This document shows positions 36,637 through 46,809 of a stretch of 64,000 nt of DNA, in pieces. The notes beneath the pieces were generated by a model. That model saw only the letters and a list, made by a program, of their open reading frames with translations, was not told where the DNA came from and made no database searches. The stretch comes from UTCFX2 sp963788305 (GTDB lineage Bacteria > Chloroflexota > Anaerolineae > Anaerolineales > UBA4823), in contig CAWBGK010000018.1 in the NCBI GenBank assembly GCA_963788305.1, forward strand, positions 200,242 to 264,241. Reading direction: 5' to 3'. Each line of letters starts with the position of its first letter. Position 1 is the stretch's first letter. A program made the translations under genes and the position numbers.

Positions 36637-36642
36637 TATAAT
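36637..36642 (+). promoter_or_regulatory. Candidate -10 box upstream of ychF
   Basis: TATAAT at 36637-36642 lies 35 bases before the ychF ATG. No clear -35 hexamer is found 16-18 bases upstream. Confidence 0.35.
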
Positions 36643-36677
36643 TTTATGGGTATTCAAATCCAATGGGAAGGTGAATC

Positions 36678-37781
36678 ATGTCGCTCAGCATCGGCATCGT
36701 TGGTCTCCCAAACGTCGGGAAAAGCACGGTATTCAACGCGCTGACCGGCGCCCAGAACGCCGCAGTCGCAAATTACCCGTTCTGCACGATCCAACCAAAC
36801 CGGGCGATCGTGCCGCTCCCTGACCCGCGGCTTGACCATCTGGCTGTGCTGGTGAAGGCTCCGCAGGCGATTCACGCATCCGTCGAGTTTGTCGATATCG
36901 CCGGATTGGTGAAGGGAGCCCACCAGGGCGAGGGACTTGGCAACCAGTTCCTCGGGCATATCCGCGATGCAGCCGCCCTGCTCCATGTGGTCCGCTGTTT
37001 TGACGATCCGAACGTCGTGCACGTCAGCGCCAGCCCGGATCCAGCCGAGGATATCGAAACGCTGAATATTGAGCTGGCGCTTTCCGACCTGGAACAGGTC
37101 GAGCGCAAGCTGGATCGGCTAGAAAGTGGGGTCAAAGCCGACAAGAAGCTGCTCCCGCTCCAGGAAACCAGCTTGAAGCTGCGCGACCACCTCGCCGCCG
37201 GGCGATCTGCCGCCAGTTTTGCAGGGGGCGATGATGACCAGTTTATCGCGCTGAACCATGAGCTGCGCCTGCTGACGGCCAAACCGCTGATTTACATCGC
37301 GAACGTCGACGAGAGCTGCCTGACTGAAAGCAAACCCTTACCTGGACGCCACCCGCAGGATCGCAAGCAATGAACGGCGCCGACCTCGTCCCGCTTTGTG
37401 CAAAATTGGAAGCCGACCTGTCTGGATATGAACCCGCAGGAACGCAGCGAATACCTGTCCCTGGACGGGGTCGAAGAGGCCGCCCTGGATCAGGTCATCC
37501 GGAGGAGCTTCAAGCTGCTCGAACTGATCAGCTTCTTCACCTTCAACGAAAAAGAAGCCCGGGCCTGGAACGTTCGCCGGGGGACTTTGGCGCCGAAAGC
37601 TGCTGGAACGATCCACACCGACTTCGAGCAAGGTTTTATTCGGGCCGAGGTGATCCCCTTCGAGGTCTTCAAGAAATATGGTACTCACACGGCAGTGAAA
37701 GCCGCTGGAATGATGCGCCTGGAAGGCAAGGACTACCATGTCCAGGATGGTGATGTGATTTATTTTCGGATCAATGCCTGA
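36678..37781 (+). CDS. ychF: Ribosome-binding P-loop ATPase YchF/OLA1 (three frame breaks)
   Basis: About 367 residues when joined, the normal YchF length. Motifs are G1 GLPNVGKST at 8-16, YPFCTIQPN, the G3 region DIAGLVKGAHQGEGLGNQFL, and the G4 variant NVDE instead of NKxD, which gives YchF its ATP preference. The C-terminal TGS-like domain reads SFFTFNEKEARAW and ends YHVQDGDVIYFRINA. Breaks lie near 37335 (AAA; with AA, NPYLDATRRIASNE), 37370 and 37425. The protein binds ribosomes and is implicated in stress responses and translation control. Confidence 0.92.
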
Positions 37782-37801
37782 CAATCAGAGGAGGAGGAAC
37801 C

Positions 37802-38050
37802 TTGCTGATCCGGCCAATGACTGTTTTAGGAGTGATGGTTATCGCTATCGCAGTTTTCAGCTACCTGCTGCTTCCATTCTGGCACAGCTCGAAGCTGGGT
37901 TTTGGGGTACTCTTCATCTGCCTGGCTCTCGGCGGATTCGCAATATTGATAGACCTGCGCAGTTTATGGCGGGAACTCCAGCGAAGCAAACAGACGGACG
38001 CCAAAAATGAACCGGAAGACTCCTCAAAGAACGACAGGCTGGAAAGTTGA
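37802..38050 (+). CDS. Small membrane protein with two helices
   Basis: 82 residues. The TTG start is supported by AGGAGG seven bases upstream. Two hydrophobic helices (TVLGVMVIAIAVFSYLLLPF and LGFGVLFICLALGGFAILI) are followed by a charged tail. No family is recognised. It lies 20 bases after ychF, and its stop overlaps a possible 28-codon frame that leads into the GH78-like gene. Confidence 0.65.
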   Translation: MLIRPMTVLGVMVIAIAVFSYLLLPFWHSSKLGFGVLFICLALGGFAILIDLRSLWRELQRSKQTDAKNEPEDSSKNDRLES

Positions 38051-38133
38051 ACCGCCTGACCTGGAATTCCATCGTCAGTGGACTGGATGAAGTCTTCCGT
38101 TGGCTGAAAACCGGCCTTGCGGCGCAGGCATGA
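38047..38133 (+). CDS. Possible 28-codon coupling ORF
   Basis: A TTG at 38047 overlaps the stop of the small membrane protein (TTGA). The frame runs 28 codons (MNRLTWNSIVSGLDEVFRWL...) and its stop overlaps the ATG of the GH78-like gene (ATGA). The double overlap is the main evidence. The encoded peptide would be amphipathic. It could also be the remains of the membrane protein C-terminus or chance. Confidence 0.3.
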   Translation: MNRLTWNSIVSGLDEVFRWLKTGLAAQA

Positions 38134-40986
38134 GCGGCCGCCAGGGGAAGTTCCATATCTGGCGCTGGCTTGCCGGTCTGCTGATCCTTCTGCCGATTCA
38201 ATCGCATACCCCTCTTCAGCAGCGTCCGGAGGCCGATTTCACTTCTTACCTTCCGGTTGTCGCAAACCTGGATCCAATCTGGCTGGACGTCCCGATCTGG
38301 ACGGAAGCTGGCGGCTCTGCTTCGCCACAGGTAGGATTGTTCCGGCGCCGCTTTGCGCTTGATGAGCCGCTGATCCAGGCCGAGCTGCACCTGTTTGCCG
38401 ATACGCGCTACGAAGCCTGGCTTGATGGCGCTGAGCTGGGCAGAGGTCCGGCGCGCTTCTCAAAAACCCTGCGTGAGTATGACTTGATCCCACTGGGGGA
38501 TTTATCCTCCGGCGAGCACCTGATCGCGGTCCTGGTGCAGTGGGCGCCTAATGCCCGCCGGTCGGAATCGATCTCTCCGGGGCTGCTCGGCCATATCCAG
38601 GGCCAACGCGAAGGGAAAACGGTGATCGTGGAGCGGACATCGCCTGATTGGCGGAGTATGGCTTCGGACGCCTGGAACCTCGGCTCGGCGCCCGTCCATT
38701 CCTGGGACCTGATCGGTCCGACCGAGCTGCTCGACTTTTCCAGGCTTCCAGGAGATTGGTTTCTGCCTGGTTTTTTGGATCAAAGCTGGCCGTATGCTGA
38801 AATTCAACAGGATTTTTCCCCCGATTCTCCGCAGGTCGATTACCAGCCGCGCTCGATCGAGCGCCTGGCGGAGTTCGAGATCCCCGTCGAGGTCCTGGAT
38901 TCTGGAGATCTTTCGCCGGGCTTTCGGTTTCGGGGAGCTGACGGCGCCCTACGCGAACCCCACCGCCATCCAGATTGAGGCTCTCGAACCGGTCGATTTG
39001 ATCATTGAGACGCTTTCGGACGTCCTGCAGGCCAGCAGCTCCCTGCTTGTCGACGGTCAGCCGGTCCTGCTTGCAGTCCCTCGGGGATCTCCGGCCGGAT
39101 GTCGTTCGGGCGCTAAAATCGATCGACCCGGGCACACATCAGGTCACATTCGTTGATTTTTCACCTGCGGGAGCGGCGTTCAACCTCTCCAGCCTCGGGT
39201 TGAAACCGGCCAACCTGCCGTTCTCGCAGGGCGATCATGCCGGCCGGCGCCTGCTCCTGGCAGAGCCGGTCAGCCACCCCGGGCAGGTGACTGCGGTCGA
39301 AGGTCAGGATGGCTGGGATTTCACATTCACGGCGCCTCAGACCTATTTGCTGCTGGACCTGGGCCGCACGGTCCACGGCCGCCTCAGCGCCGAGGTCAGC
39401 GGACCGGTCGGGGCGGTGCTGGACATCGGCTGGGACGAGCGGCTGCACCCGCCTTCCGAACAGGCCGCTCCCTTATCCAGGCTCGCTTCATCCGGAGTGG
39501 AACCAGGTCGATTCATGGGTGCTCGATGGGACGAAGAGGTCTTAACCACTCTCGACGCTCGCGCCGGCCGCTACGTCTTGATTGCCGCCTGGGGAGATGG
39601 TCCGCTCAAGATTGAGAATCTCCGAGTTTTATGAAGAGCGCTACCCGCTCGATCAGGTCGGATCGTTCCATTCTTCCGATCCTCTCCTGGATAAGATCTG
39701 GCAGGTTGGGATCGACAGTCTGCTCCCCAACATGACCGACGCCAGCACGGACACCCCCTGGCGGGAGCGGGGCGGGTGGTGGGGCGATGCATACACTTCC
39801 GACCGGATCGCCCAGGCTGCCTTCACAGACCGGGGGATGATGCGGCGCGGGCTGATATTCATGGCCGATGCGATGCGCAGAGATCCTTCCCCCGGGATGG
39901 TGCCGAACAACCGCGGCCTGCATATGCTCGATTACTCGATGCTCTGGGTCCAAAATTTGGCAATTTATGTCGAAACGATGGGCGACCAGGCGCTTGGCAA
40001 AGGAGATGTATCCATCCGTGCAGCAGTTCATGGCACACCTGTCCGGCTTCGAAAATCCGCAGACCGGCCTGCTGGATTTACCGGAGGCGGCCTGGGGTCT
40101 GACCGATTACCTGGACACATTGGCAGGTCCGAACCGCTTCGGCCAGTCCACCGCGTTGAATGCCCTGTATTACCGGACGCTGCTCTCCGCCCAAATAATC
40201 AGCCTGACGCTCGGCGACCAGGCCTCTGCCGATGGTTGGGGTACCCGCGCTGCGGGTGTGAAGCAGGCTGCAAACGCGCTGCTGTACCTGCCGGCTGAAG
40301 GGCGATATCTGGGCAGAATTTATAATGGCGTTCCGCTTGCGCCGACCCTGCACGCCCAGGCCTGGGCGCTGGCTGCCGGGCTGGAGCCGGAAGGGGAGAG
40401 CAGCCGCGTGGCAGATGCGCTGCTCGAGCTGATCTCGGACGAGCTGTCATCGCCCAATGTTGGGGTTTACGGGATGAATTGGGTGCTGGAAGGGTTGGGG
40501 AACGCCGGTTATGTCGAGGAAGCTCTGGGCATCATCCGTTCCTATTATGGGATGATGCTGGACGCAGGCGCGACGACCTGGTGGGAGCATTTTCAAGCGC
40601 TGGAATACCCCAGCAGCAGCCTTTCCCACGGCTGGGGAGGCTCGCCGACCTGGTTCCTGAGCGAATACATGCTCGGTTTGCGTCAGAATTCTCCCGGCGT
40701 CTGGGAAGCGCGCCCTGCGCTGGAAGGCGCTGCTTTTGCAGAAGGAGCAATCCCGCTAAAGGGGGGGCCACTGAGCCTGCGTTGGGAACGGCCGGACTGT
40801 GCCACATTCCGGATTGAGATTTCGGCGCCCGCTGGCTCAACCGGCCAGATCCGGCTCCCCGAAGGTAAGGGTTACAAATCCCTCGATCTGGATGGCGCCC
40901 AATTTTGGGGTGGACCGGGCGAAATCCTGATCCCGCTGAGCGCTGGATTTCACCGGATCAGAGGGATGACCGACTGCAACCAATAG
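38130..40986 (+). CDS. Secreted GH78-like alpha-L-rhamnosidase (about four frame breaks)
   Basis: About 950 residues when joined. The ATG at 38130 starts a Sec signal (WLAGLLILLPIQ). The N-terminal half holds beta-sandwich domains of rhamnosidase type (FRRRFALDEPLIQAELHLFAD, YEAWLDGAELGRG). The (alpha/alpha)6 catalytic domain is marked by SDPLLDKIWQVGIDSL, the acidic DTPWRERGGWWGDAY loop and a terminal TTWWEHF...SLSHGWGGSPTWFLSEY segment. A C-terminal beta domain closes it. Breaks lie near 38930, 39080, 39610 and 40000. GH78 enzymes release terminal L-rhamnose, which fits a plant- or EPS-glycan diet. Exact specificity is inferred. Confidence 0.8.
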
Positions 40987-40999
40987 CTTCCGGCGTTCT

Positions 41000-42976
41000 T
41001 TAATGACCTTTGTCGGTGCCTGCTTCGATCTGGTAGGGTACTTCGACGATCACAATCCCCTGCTGGGAGACGAGCGCCTTGCGCAGCCAGAAAGCCGTGT
41101 TCGCATGCAGGGCGCCGCTCATCGGGGTGGTGGTCACAAATTGGGGGACGACGATCGTGATCACGTCGCCGCGCTGTTTATGAGTGGCGATAAATTCGAT
41201 ATATTCAAGCAGCGGCTCGACCAACAGGCGGTACGGTGAATCCAGGATCACCAGCCGGCTCCGGTTTCCCCATCTCTCCCATTTCTTTTTCACCTTCTCA
41301 GCATCCTGAGGATCGATTGAGACGTGCACAGCAGTCACGTCATCCGAGATCGACAGCGCGTAGTTCAGGGCGTTCAGGGTGCCGCGGTGAACGGTCGAGA
41401 CGAGCAGGATGACCCGCTGGCGGGAGATCCTCTGCGGGCTGCCGAAATCCTCCAACGTCAGGTGTCGGGCGATGCTCTTGTAATGGCGGTGGATCGAGAA
41501 GAAAACCATCACCAGGAGAGGGGTCAGGATGATCACCACCCAGGCGCCGTCTCTGAACTTGGTTACGGCAAACACGATCATCACGACCGCGGTGCAAACC
41601 GCGCCGAAACTGTTGATGATCATCTTGGTCCGCCAACCAGCGTCGTGGGTAACCGTCGAGCCAGGCTCCTTCAACGATTCGCCGGGTTTCAGATGTCCCG
41701 ATTTCCACCAGCGCCGGGCCATCCCGGTCTGCGATAACGTAAACGAAAGAAATACGCCGATCGCGTAGAGCGGAATCAGCGAGGTAACGCTGGCTTGAAA
41801 CAGGATGATCAGCAGGCTGGCGATCAGCGCCAGCAAGACGATCCCACGCGAGAAAACCAGCCGGCTGCCGCGGAAGGTGAGCTGGCGCGGCAGAAATCCG
41901 TCCCCGGCGTGCAGGGCGCCCAGCCGTGGAAAATCCGCAAAGGCGGTGTTTGCCGCCATCATTAAGATCACCGTCGTGGATGAGATCGTCAGCAAGTAGA
42001 GCAGCGAGCGGCCGCCATAAACGGTGCGGGTGATTTGCGAGATGACCGTCTCGACCTCGGAAGGGACCGCACCGATCTTGCCGCTCAGGAAAGAAATCCC
42101 GAGGAAGAGCACACCGAGGATGCTCGACATCCAGATCAGAGTGATCCCGGCGTTGCGGCTGCGCGGCTCGCGAAAGGCGGTGACCCCGTTCGAGATCGCC
42201 TCAACCCCGGTCAAGGCGGTCGTGCCGCTGGCGAAGGCGTGAAGGATCAAGAAAAGTGAGATCGGCTGCAGCGTGTGAAGCATCTCGATCTCTGGCGGAT
42301 TCACGACCGTCCCCAGGCTTCCGGTCAGGTAGCGGAACAGCCCGATACCGACGGTAAGAGACATCATCACGAGAAAGAAGTAGGTCGGGATTGCAAAAGC
42401 GGTCCCGGATTCTTTGACACCGCGCAGGTTGACCAGCATCACGAATAAAACCATCCCGACAGCGATATAGACGCGGAAGGGATATAAATCCGGGACAGCC
42501 GAGACGAGCTGGGCGACGCCTGATGAGATTGAGACTGCGACGGTCAGGATATAATCGGTCAGCAGTGCAGCCCCGGCAGTTTGAGCGGGGACTTCACCCA
42601 GGTTGTCGCGCGCAACGATGTAGGCACCGCCGCCGCCTGGATAGGCGTGGATCGTCTGCTCGTAAGAGATCGTGACGATCACCAGCAGCGCCACGATCGC
42701 GATCGAGATCGGGAACGCGTAGCCGAGCGCGGCCATCCCGGCGCCGGCCAGGATCACCAGGATTTCCTGGGTGGCATAGGCGGTGGAAGAGAGGGCGTCC
42801 GAAGCAAAAACAGCCAGCCCAATCGCCTTCCCGATCGTCTGGTGCGGGGCATCCGCGGTTGAGAGCGGTCGGCCGATTAGCCAGGTGCGGATCGATTTGG
42901 GTGGTTGATAATCGGTCTCGCGGTGAACCACGTTCGGCGTTTCACCGGCGCTTTTTTGGGAAGGATAAACAGCCAT
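41000..42976 (-). CDS. KimA-like APC-superfamily permease 1 (potassium import)
   Basis: 658 residues, intact. It resembles Bacillus KimA/YdaO through the whole length: IGLAVFASDALSSTAYATQEILVIL, YEQTIHAYPGGGGAYIV, DYILTVAVSISSGVAQL, TALTGVEAISNGVTAF, LVILIP-type core helices, and a C-terminal cytosolic domain of about 190 residues (LLVSTVHRGTLNALNYALSI, AVHVSIDPQDAEKV). KimA is a proton-coupled K+ importer inhibited by c-di-AMP in Bacillus. Amino acid transport cannot be excluded. A near-copy lies 0.9 kb away on the same strand. A TATAAT on the minus strand at 43056-43061 may serve as -10. Confidence 0.85.
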   Translation of the reverse strand: MAVYPSQKSAGETPNVVHRETDYQPPKSIRTWLIGRPLSTADAPHQTIGKAIGLAVFASDALSSTAYATQEILVILAGAGMAALGYAFPISIAIVALLVIVTISYEQTIHAYPGGGGAYIVARDNLGEVPAQTAGAALLTDYILTVAVSISSGVAQLVSAVPDLYPFRVYIAVGMVLFVMLVNLRGVKESGTAFAIPTYFFLVMMSLTVGIGLFRYLTGSLGTVVNPPEIEMLHTLQPISLFLILHAFASGTTALTGVEAISNGVTAFREPRSRNAGITLIWMSSILGVLFLGISFLSGKIGAVPSEVETVISQITRTVYGGRSLLYLLTISSTTVILMMAANTAFADFPRLGALHAGDGFLPRQLTFRGSRLVFSRGIVLLALIASLLIILFQASVTSLIPLYAIGVFLSFTLSQTGMARRWWKSGHLKPGESLKEPGSTVTHDAGWRTKMIINSFGAVCTAVVMIVFAVTKFRDGAWVVIILTPLLVMVFFSIHRHYKSIARHLTLEDFGSPQRISRQRVILLVSTVHRGTLNALNYALSISDDVTAVHVSIDPQDAEKVKKKWERWGNRSRLVILDSPYRLLVEPLLEYIEFIATHKQRGDVITIVVPQFVTTTPMSGALHANTAFWLRKALVSQQGIVIVEVPYQIEAGTDKGH

Positions 42977-43058
42977 ACGAAAAGTCTCTCCAAGGAAAAT
43001 CCTCCAGCAGCGATTGGATTCTCAATCGATCCAGGCTGGAGGCGAACAAGCTGCGATT

Positions 43059-43127
43059 ATACTTCTGTGTGTGCAAAAAAGTTGTATAATCCGACCGATA
43101 AACACGTATTAATCAGGATACTTCTGT
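43059..43127. repeat. Direct repeats ATACTTCTGT in the divergent promoter region
   Basis: ATACTTCTGT occurs exactly at 43059-43068 and 43118-43127, between the divergent permease and regulator genes. The interval holds TATAAT boxes for both directions (minus strand 43056-43061; plus strand 43085-43090). The repeats may be operator sites for the adjacent winged-helix protein. Confidence 0.4.
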
Positions 43128-43149
43128 ATAAATTTTAGACGGATGGGTT

Positions 43150-43887
43150 ATGCAAGCGATTGTCTTTGCTAGTCAGCTGGATGAGCTCCACCTGCTGGAA
43201 TTTGCCCTGAAGAGCACCGGGCTGGCCCTTCTCGGCCGGCGCTCGCTCGAGCAGATCGTTGAGAGTTGGACGGAACAGCCCGCCGATTTCTTGTTAATTG
43301 CCCTCGAAGGGAACGTGAGCAAGCAGCTGGGTGCGATTCAGGCGCTGCGCGCGATCGCATTCGCCCCTATCGTTATCATCCTGGACCCGCAGCCGGAAGA
43401 GACTCTGCTCCAGGTCTACCTTGCCGGTGCGGACCTGGTCCTTACACGCCCGGTGAGCCTGCGCCTCCTGCCTCATCAAGTACGTCCGCTTCTGCTCCGG
43501 AGCAACAGCATGCCGCTGCGCGGGCTGCCGGACCTCGTCCAGCCTTCCATCCGGCTGGAAGCCCAGACGCGCACGGTGGCAGTCGGCGGCCATCCGCCGG
43601 TTCACCTGACCCAGCTCGAGTTCCGCCTGATGTACTCATTGATGATCCACAGCGGTCAGATCCTGTCCGCAGAGGAGATCGTCTCGTTGGTTTGGGGGTA
43701 CAGTGGGGATGAGAACCGCGAGCTGGTGCGCGGCCTGATCCAGCGCTTGCGTGCAAAGGTGGAACCCGATCCGCAGAATCCGCGATTCATCCTGACCGAG
43801 CCCGGTGTGGGCTACCGGTTCGAAGTCTCAAGAATTGTAAGGCTGAAGTTGGTCCTGGGGGAACCGCCCGAAAGGGCAGCCGCTTAA
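43150..43887 (+). CDS. OmpR-type winged-helix regulator with a degenerate receiver domain
   Basis: 245 residues, intact. Residues 1-120 follow the receiver fold but lack its chemistry: the expected phosphoacceptor strand reads DFLLIALEG with no aspartate at the active position, and the conserved lysine site reads LTRPVS. Residues 135-230 form an OmpR/PhoB winged helix (LTQLEFRLMYSLMIHSGQILS, LVWGY, RELVRGLIQRLRAKVE, PRFILTEPGVGYRF). It is probably a phosphorylation-independent regulator, perhaps of the flanking KimA-like genes. Its stop overlaps the stop of the second permease gene (shared TTAA). Confidence 0.85.
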   Translation: MQAIVFASQLDELHLLEFALKSTGLALLGRRSLEQIVESWTEQPADFLLIALEGNVSKQLGAIQALRAIAFAPIVIILDPQPEETLLQVYLAGADLVLTRPVSLRLLPHQVRPLLLRSNSMPLRGLPDLVQPSIRLEAQTRTVAVGGHPPVHLTQLEFRLMYSLMIHSGQILSAEEIVSLVWGYSGDENRELVRGLIQRLRAKVEPDPQNPRFILTEPGVGYRFEVSRIVRLKLVLGEPPERAAA

Positions 43888-45842
43888 TCCACCTTATAAG
43901 GCACTTCGGATACCACGATGCCTGGGTGGTTCAACAGCGCCCGCCGCAGCCATTCTGCTGTGTTCGCATGCAGCACGCCTTTAAGCGGAGTGTCGGTGAT
44001 GAATTGGGGGACAACGACGGTGATCACCTCGCCAGGCTGGCTTTGTTCGGCCACTTCCTCGATGTATTCAAGCAGCGGCTCGACCAGCAGCCGGTATTGG
44101 GAATCGAGGATCACAAGCCGGGTCCTGCCGCCCCAGAGCTCCCATTTGGCGCGCACTTTGGCCGCCTCCGCCGGGTCGATCAAGACATGAACGGCGGTCA
44201 CATCGTCAGAAATCGAGCGGGCGTAAGCCAGCGCATGGATTGTGCCACGGTGGACGCTGGAGACCAGCAGGATGACCCGGTGGCGGATGATCGCGCGCGG
44301 GCTGCCGAAATCCTCGAGCGTCAGTCGTTTTGCCAGCCGGCTGTAATGCCTGTGGATCGATAGAAATATGAATACCAGCGCCGGGATGATCACAAGCACG
44401 ATCCAGGCCCCGTCTCTGAACTTCGTCATCGCAAATACCAGCGTAACCACGGTCGTGCATACGGCTCCAAACCCGTTGATCATCATTTTCAGGGCCCAGC
44501 GCGGATCATGCGACACAATCGAACCCATTTCCTGTTTTGATTTGCCCGGTTTGAGCTGGCCGGATTTCCACCAGCGCCTTGCCATCCCGGCTTGTGATAG
44601 GGTGAAGGAGAGAAACACACCGATCGCATAGAGCGGGATCAGTAAAGTCACGCTGGCTTGAAACAGGATGATAAGCAGGCTGGCGATCACCGCCAGAGAT
44701 GTGATCCCCCACGAATAAACCAGGCGGCTGCCGCGAAAAGTGAGCTGGCGAGGTAGAAAACCGTCTTTTGCGACCATCGCTCCCAGCCGGGGAAAGTCCG
44801 CAAAAGCCGTGTTGGCCGCCATCATCAAGATCACGGTGGTTGATGAGATTAACATCAGGTAAAGCAGGTTGCGCCCGCCGTATACCGTCCGGGCGATCTG
44901 AGAGATCACCGTCTCATACTCTGAGGGGACAGCCGCGACCTTCCCGCTCAAGAACGAAATCCCCAGGAAGAGCACACCCAGGATGCACGCCATCCAGATC
45001 AGCGTGATCCCGGCGTTTCGGCTGCGCGGCTCGCGAAAGGCGGTGATCCCGTTCGAGATTGCCTCGACGCCGGTTAGCGCGGTCGTCCCGCTTGAGAAGG
45101 CATGCAGGATCAGGAAAAGCGTCAGCGGCTGGAGGGTGTGCAGCATCTCGATCTCAGGTGGATCTACCACGGTACCCAGGCTGCCGGTAAAGTAGCGGAA
45201 AAGCCCGAATCCGACTGTGACGAACATCATCACGACAAAGAAGTAGGTCGGGATTGCAAAGGTGGTCCCTGATTCCTTGACCCCTCGCAGGTTGATGAAC
45301 ATCACAAACAGCACCATCGCAACCGCGATCACAACCCTGAAATCGTACAAAACTGGTATGGCTGAAGTGAGCTGGGCGACGCCGGAAGAGATCGAGACGG
45401 CTACCGTCAGGATGTAATCCGTCAGCAGCGCTGCTGCGGCAACCTGCGCCGGTGTCAGGCCCAGGTTATCGCGGGAGACGATATATGACCCGCCGCCGTC
45501 CGGGTAAGCGTGGATCGTCTGCTCGTACGAGATCGCGACGATTGCGAGCAGGACGACGATCGCAATTGAAATCGGGAATGCAAGGCCTAGAGCGGCGATC
45601 CCCGCGCCTGCCAGGATCACCAGGATTTCCTGGGTGGCGTAGGCTGTCGAAGAGAGGGCGTCGGAAGCAAATACCGCCAGTCCGATCACTTTCCCGATCG
45701 TCTGGTGCGGAGCGTCGGCGGTTGAAAGCGGACGCCCGATCAGCCGGGACCGCCAGGATCTGGGCGGCTGATACTCGGAGCCGCGATAAAGAATGCCTGA
45801 TTTCAGCGAATAGCTGTTGTCCTTTTTGGGATCCTTCACCAT
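43884..45842 (-). CDS. KimA-like APC-superfamily permease 2 (potassium import)
   Basis: 652 residues, intact, and very close to permease 1 from RLIGRPLSTADAPHQTIGK onward, including the C-terminal cytosolic domain. It differs most in the first 30 residues and in the last 20. The shared block structure points to duplication within this lineage. The start has no Shine-Dalgarno, and TATAAT ends five bases before it, so the mRNA may be leaderless. The two copies may respond to different K+ ranges or signals, with the regulator between them. Confidence 0.85.
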   Translation of the reverse strand: MVKDPKKDNSYSLKSGILYRGSEYQPPRSWRSRLIGRPLSTADAPHQTIGKVIGLAVFASDALSSTAYATQEILVILAGAGIAALGLAFPISIAIVVLLAIVAISYEQTIHAYPDGGGSYIVSRDNLGLTPAQVAAAALLTDYILTVAVSISSGVAQLTSAIPVLYDFRVVIAVAMVLFVMFINLRGVKESGTTFAIPTYFFVVMMFVTVGFGLFRYFTGSLGTVVDPPEIEMLHTLQPLTLFLILHAFSSGTTALTGVEAISNGITAFREPRSRNAGITLIWMACILGVLFLGISFLSGKVAAVPSEYETVISQIARTVYGGRNLLYLMLISSTTVILMMAANTAFADFPRLGAMVAKDGFLPRQLTFRGSRLVYSWGITSLAVIASLLIILFQASVTLLIPLYAIGVFLSFTLSQAGMARRWWKSGQLKPGKSKQEMGSIVSHDPRWALKMMINGFGAVCTTVVTLVFAMTKFRDGAWIVLVIIPALVFIFLSIHRHYSRLAKRLTLEDFGSPRAIIRHRVILLVSSVHRGTIHALAYARSISDDVTAVHVLIDPAEAAKVRAKWELWGGRTRLVILDSQYRLLVEPLLEYIEEVAEQSQPGEVITVVVPQFITDTPLKGVLHANTAEWLRRALLNHPGIVVSEVPYKVD

Positions 45843-45847
45843 AGGAA

Positions 45848-45853
45848 ATTATA
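45848..45853 (-). promoter_or_regulatory. -10 box abutting the second KimA-like gene
   Basis: TATAAT on the minus strand at 45848-45853 ends five bases before the ATG (45840-45842). No -35 consensus is evident. The position suggests transcription starting at the start codon. Confidence 0.4.
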
Positions 45854-45912
45854 TCAAGAACTATTAATACGGGATGAAGGACTCGCCACGACGGGTAACC
45901 CGTTCAATCCCA

Positions 45913-46809
45913 TCAGATCGGCTCCAGCTGCTCCTGAACCGCAGCCTCATATGCCTGCATCAGCAGGATTGAGATTGGGCCTGGAGCTCTGGTTCCGATT
46001 GATTTCTGGTCGACCTGCCGGACGGGCAGCACTCCGCGGCTGGAGCTGGTGATGAATGCCTCCTCAAGCAGGGAGACTTCATCCAACCGGATTGGGCTCA
46101 GAGTGAAGGAAAGTCTAAGCCTGGTGAGGCAGTCGAGCGTGATCGCCCGGGTCACGCCGGAGAGGACTTTTTCGCCGGCGGTGCGGATCTGGCCGAGCCT
46201 CACCCCGAAGAAATTGCTGCTCAAGCCTTCGGTTATGGTCCCGTCCGGGCTGACCATCAGCGCTTCGTTTACTTCATCAGGGAGCGATTGGCGCACAACG
46301 CGGGAGCGGTCGATGAAGCGGGTCAATTTGGCCTCTGGAAGCCATCTTTCCATCGGACAGGTTATCACCTTCACCCCGGCCTGATATGCCTCAGGCGGCG
46401 GAATAATCAACCTTTCGACGGCAATATAAGCCTCGCCAGGAGTCTTTTCCAGGTCGAGCGTCAGCCGGAGGCGTAAATCGAGCTTCGAAGCAGAAACATC
46501 CAGCTCCTGATAGCGGCGGATCGCCTGGCGCAGGGCGGAACGCAGGCCGTCTTTAGCGATGGGCAGCGGTTTGCCTGCCAGGGCTGCAGTCTGTTCGATG
46601 CGGCGCAGGTGGTCGGCCAGACGAAGTGCTTTGCTGGTTTGATAAGTGCGCAGCGTGGTGTATGCCCCGCCTGGAATCCAGGCTGTGCTCTTGTCCAGGT
46701 TGTCGACCTCGATGGGAAGGGAAAAAGGAATCAAAGCCGGGTGGGGAACCAACCCGCTGAATTTCCATGCCATCAGCGGCAGCAGGTGCGATGGGTCAGA
46801 ATCGTTCAT
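45913..46809 (-). CDS. Class IV PLP aminotransferase (BCAT / aminodeoxychorismate-lyase fold)
   Basis: 298 residues. Class IV fold landmarks are AYTTLRTYQTSKALRLADHLRRI in the N-terminal domain, PEAKLTRFIDRSRVVRQ with the likely PLP lysine, DEVNEALMVSPDGTITEGLSSNFF, GVTRAITLD and EEAFITSSSRGVLPV. The family includes branched-chain aminotransferases, D-amino acid transaminases and 4-amino-4-deoxychorismate lyase. The sequence does not decide between them. Its ATG overlaps the stop of the cation transporter gene (ATGA). Confidence 0.87.
   Translation of the reverse strand: MNDSDPSHLLPLMAWKFSGLVPHPALIPFSLPIEVDNLDKSTAWIPGGAYTTLRTYQTSKALRLADHLRRIEQTAALAGKPLPIAKDGLRSALRQAIRRYQELDVSASKLDLRLRLTLDLEKTPGEAYIAVERLIIPPPEAYQAGVKVITCPMERWLPEAKLTRFIDRSRVVRQSLPDEVNEALMVSPDGTITEGLSSNFFGVRLGQIRTAGEKVLSGVTRAITLDCLTRLRLSFTLSPIRLDEVSLLEEAFITSSSRGVLPVRQVDQKSIGTRAPGPISILLMQAYEAAVQEQLEPI

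Noticed and set aside
42977..43149. A c-di-AMP (ydaO/kimA) riboswitch upstream of the KimA-like gene
   Set aside because: The interval is only 173 bases and contains promoters for two directions. I could not find the conserved riboswitch core on the permease strand.
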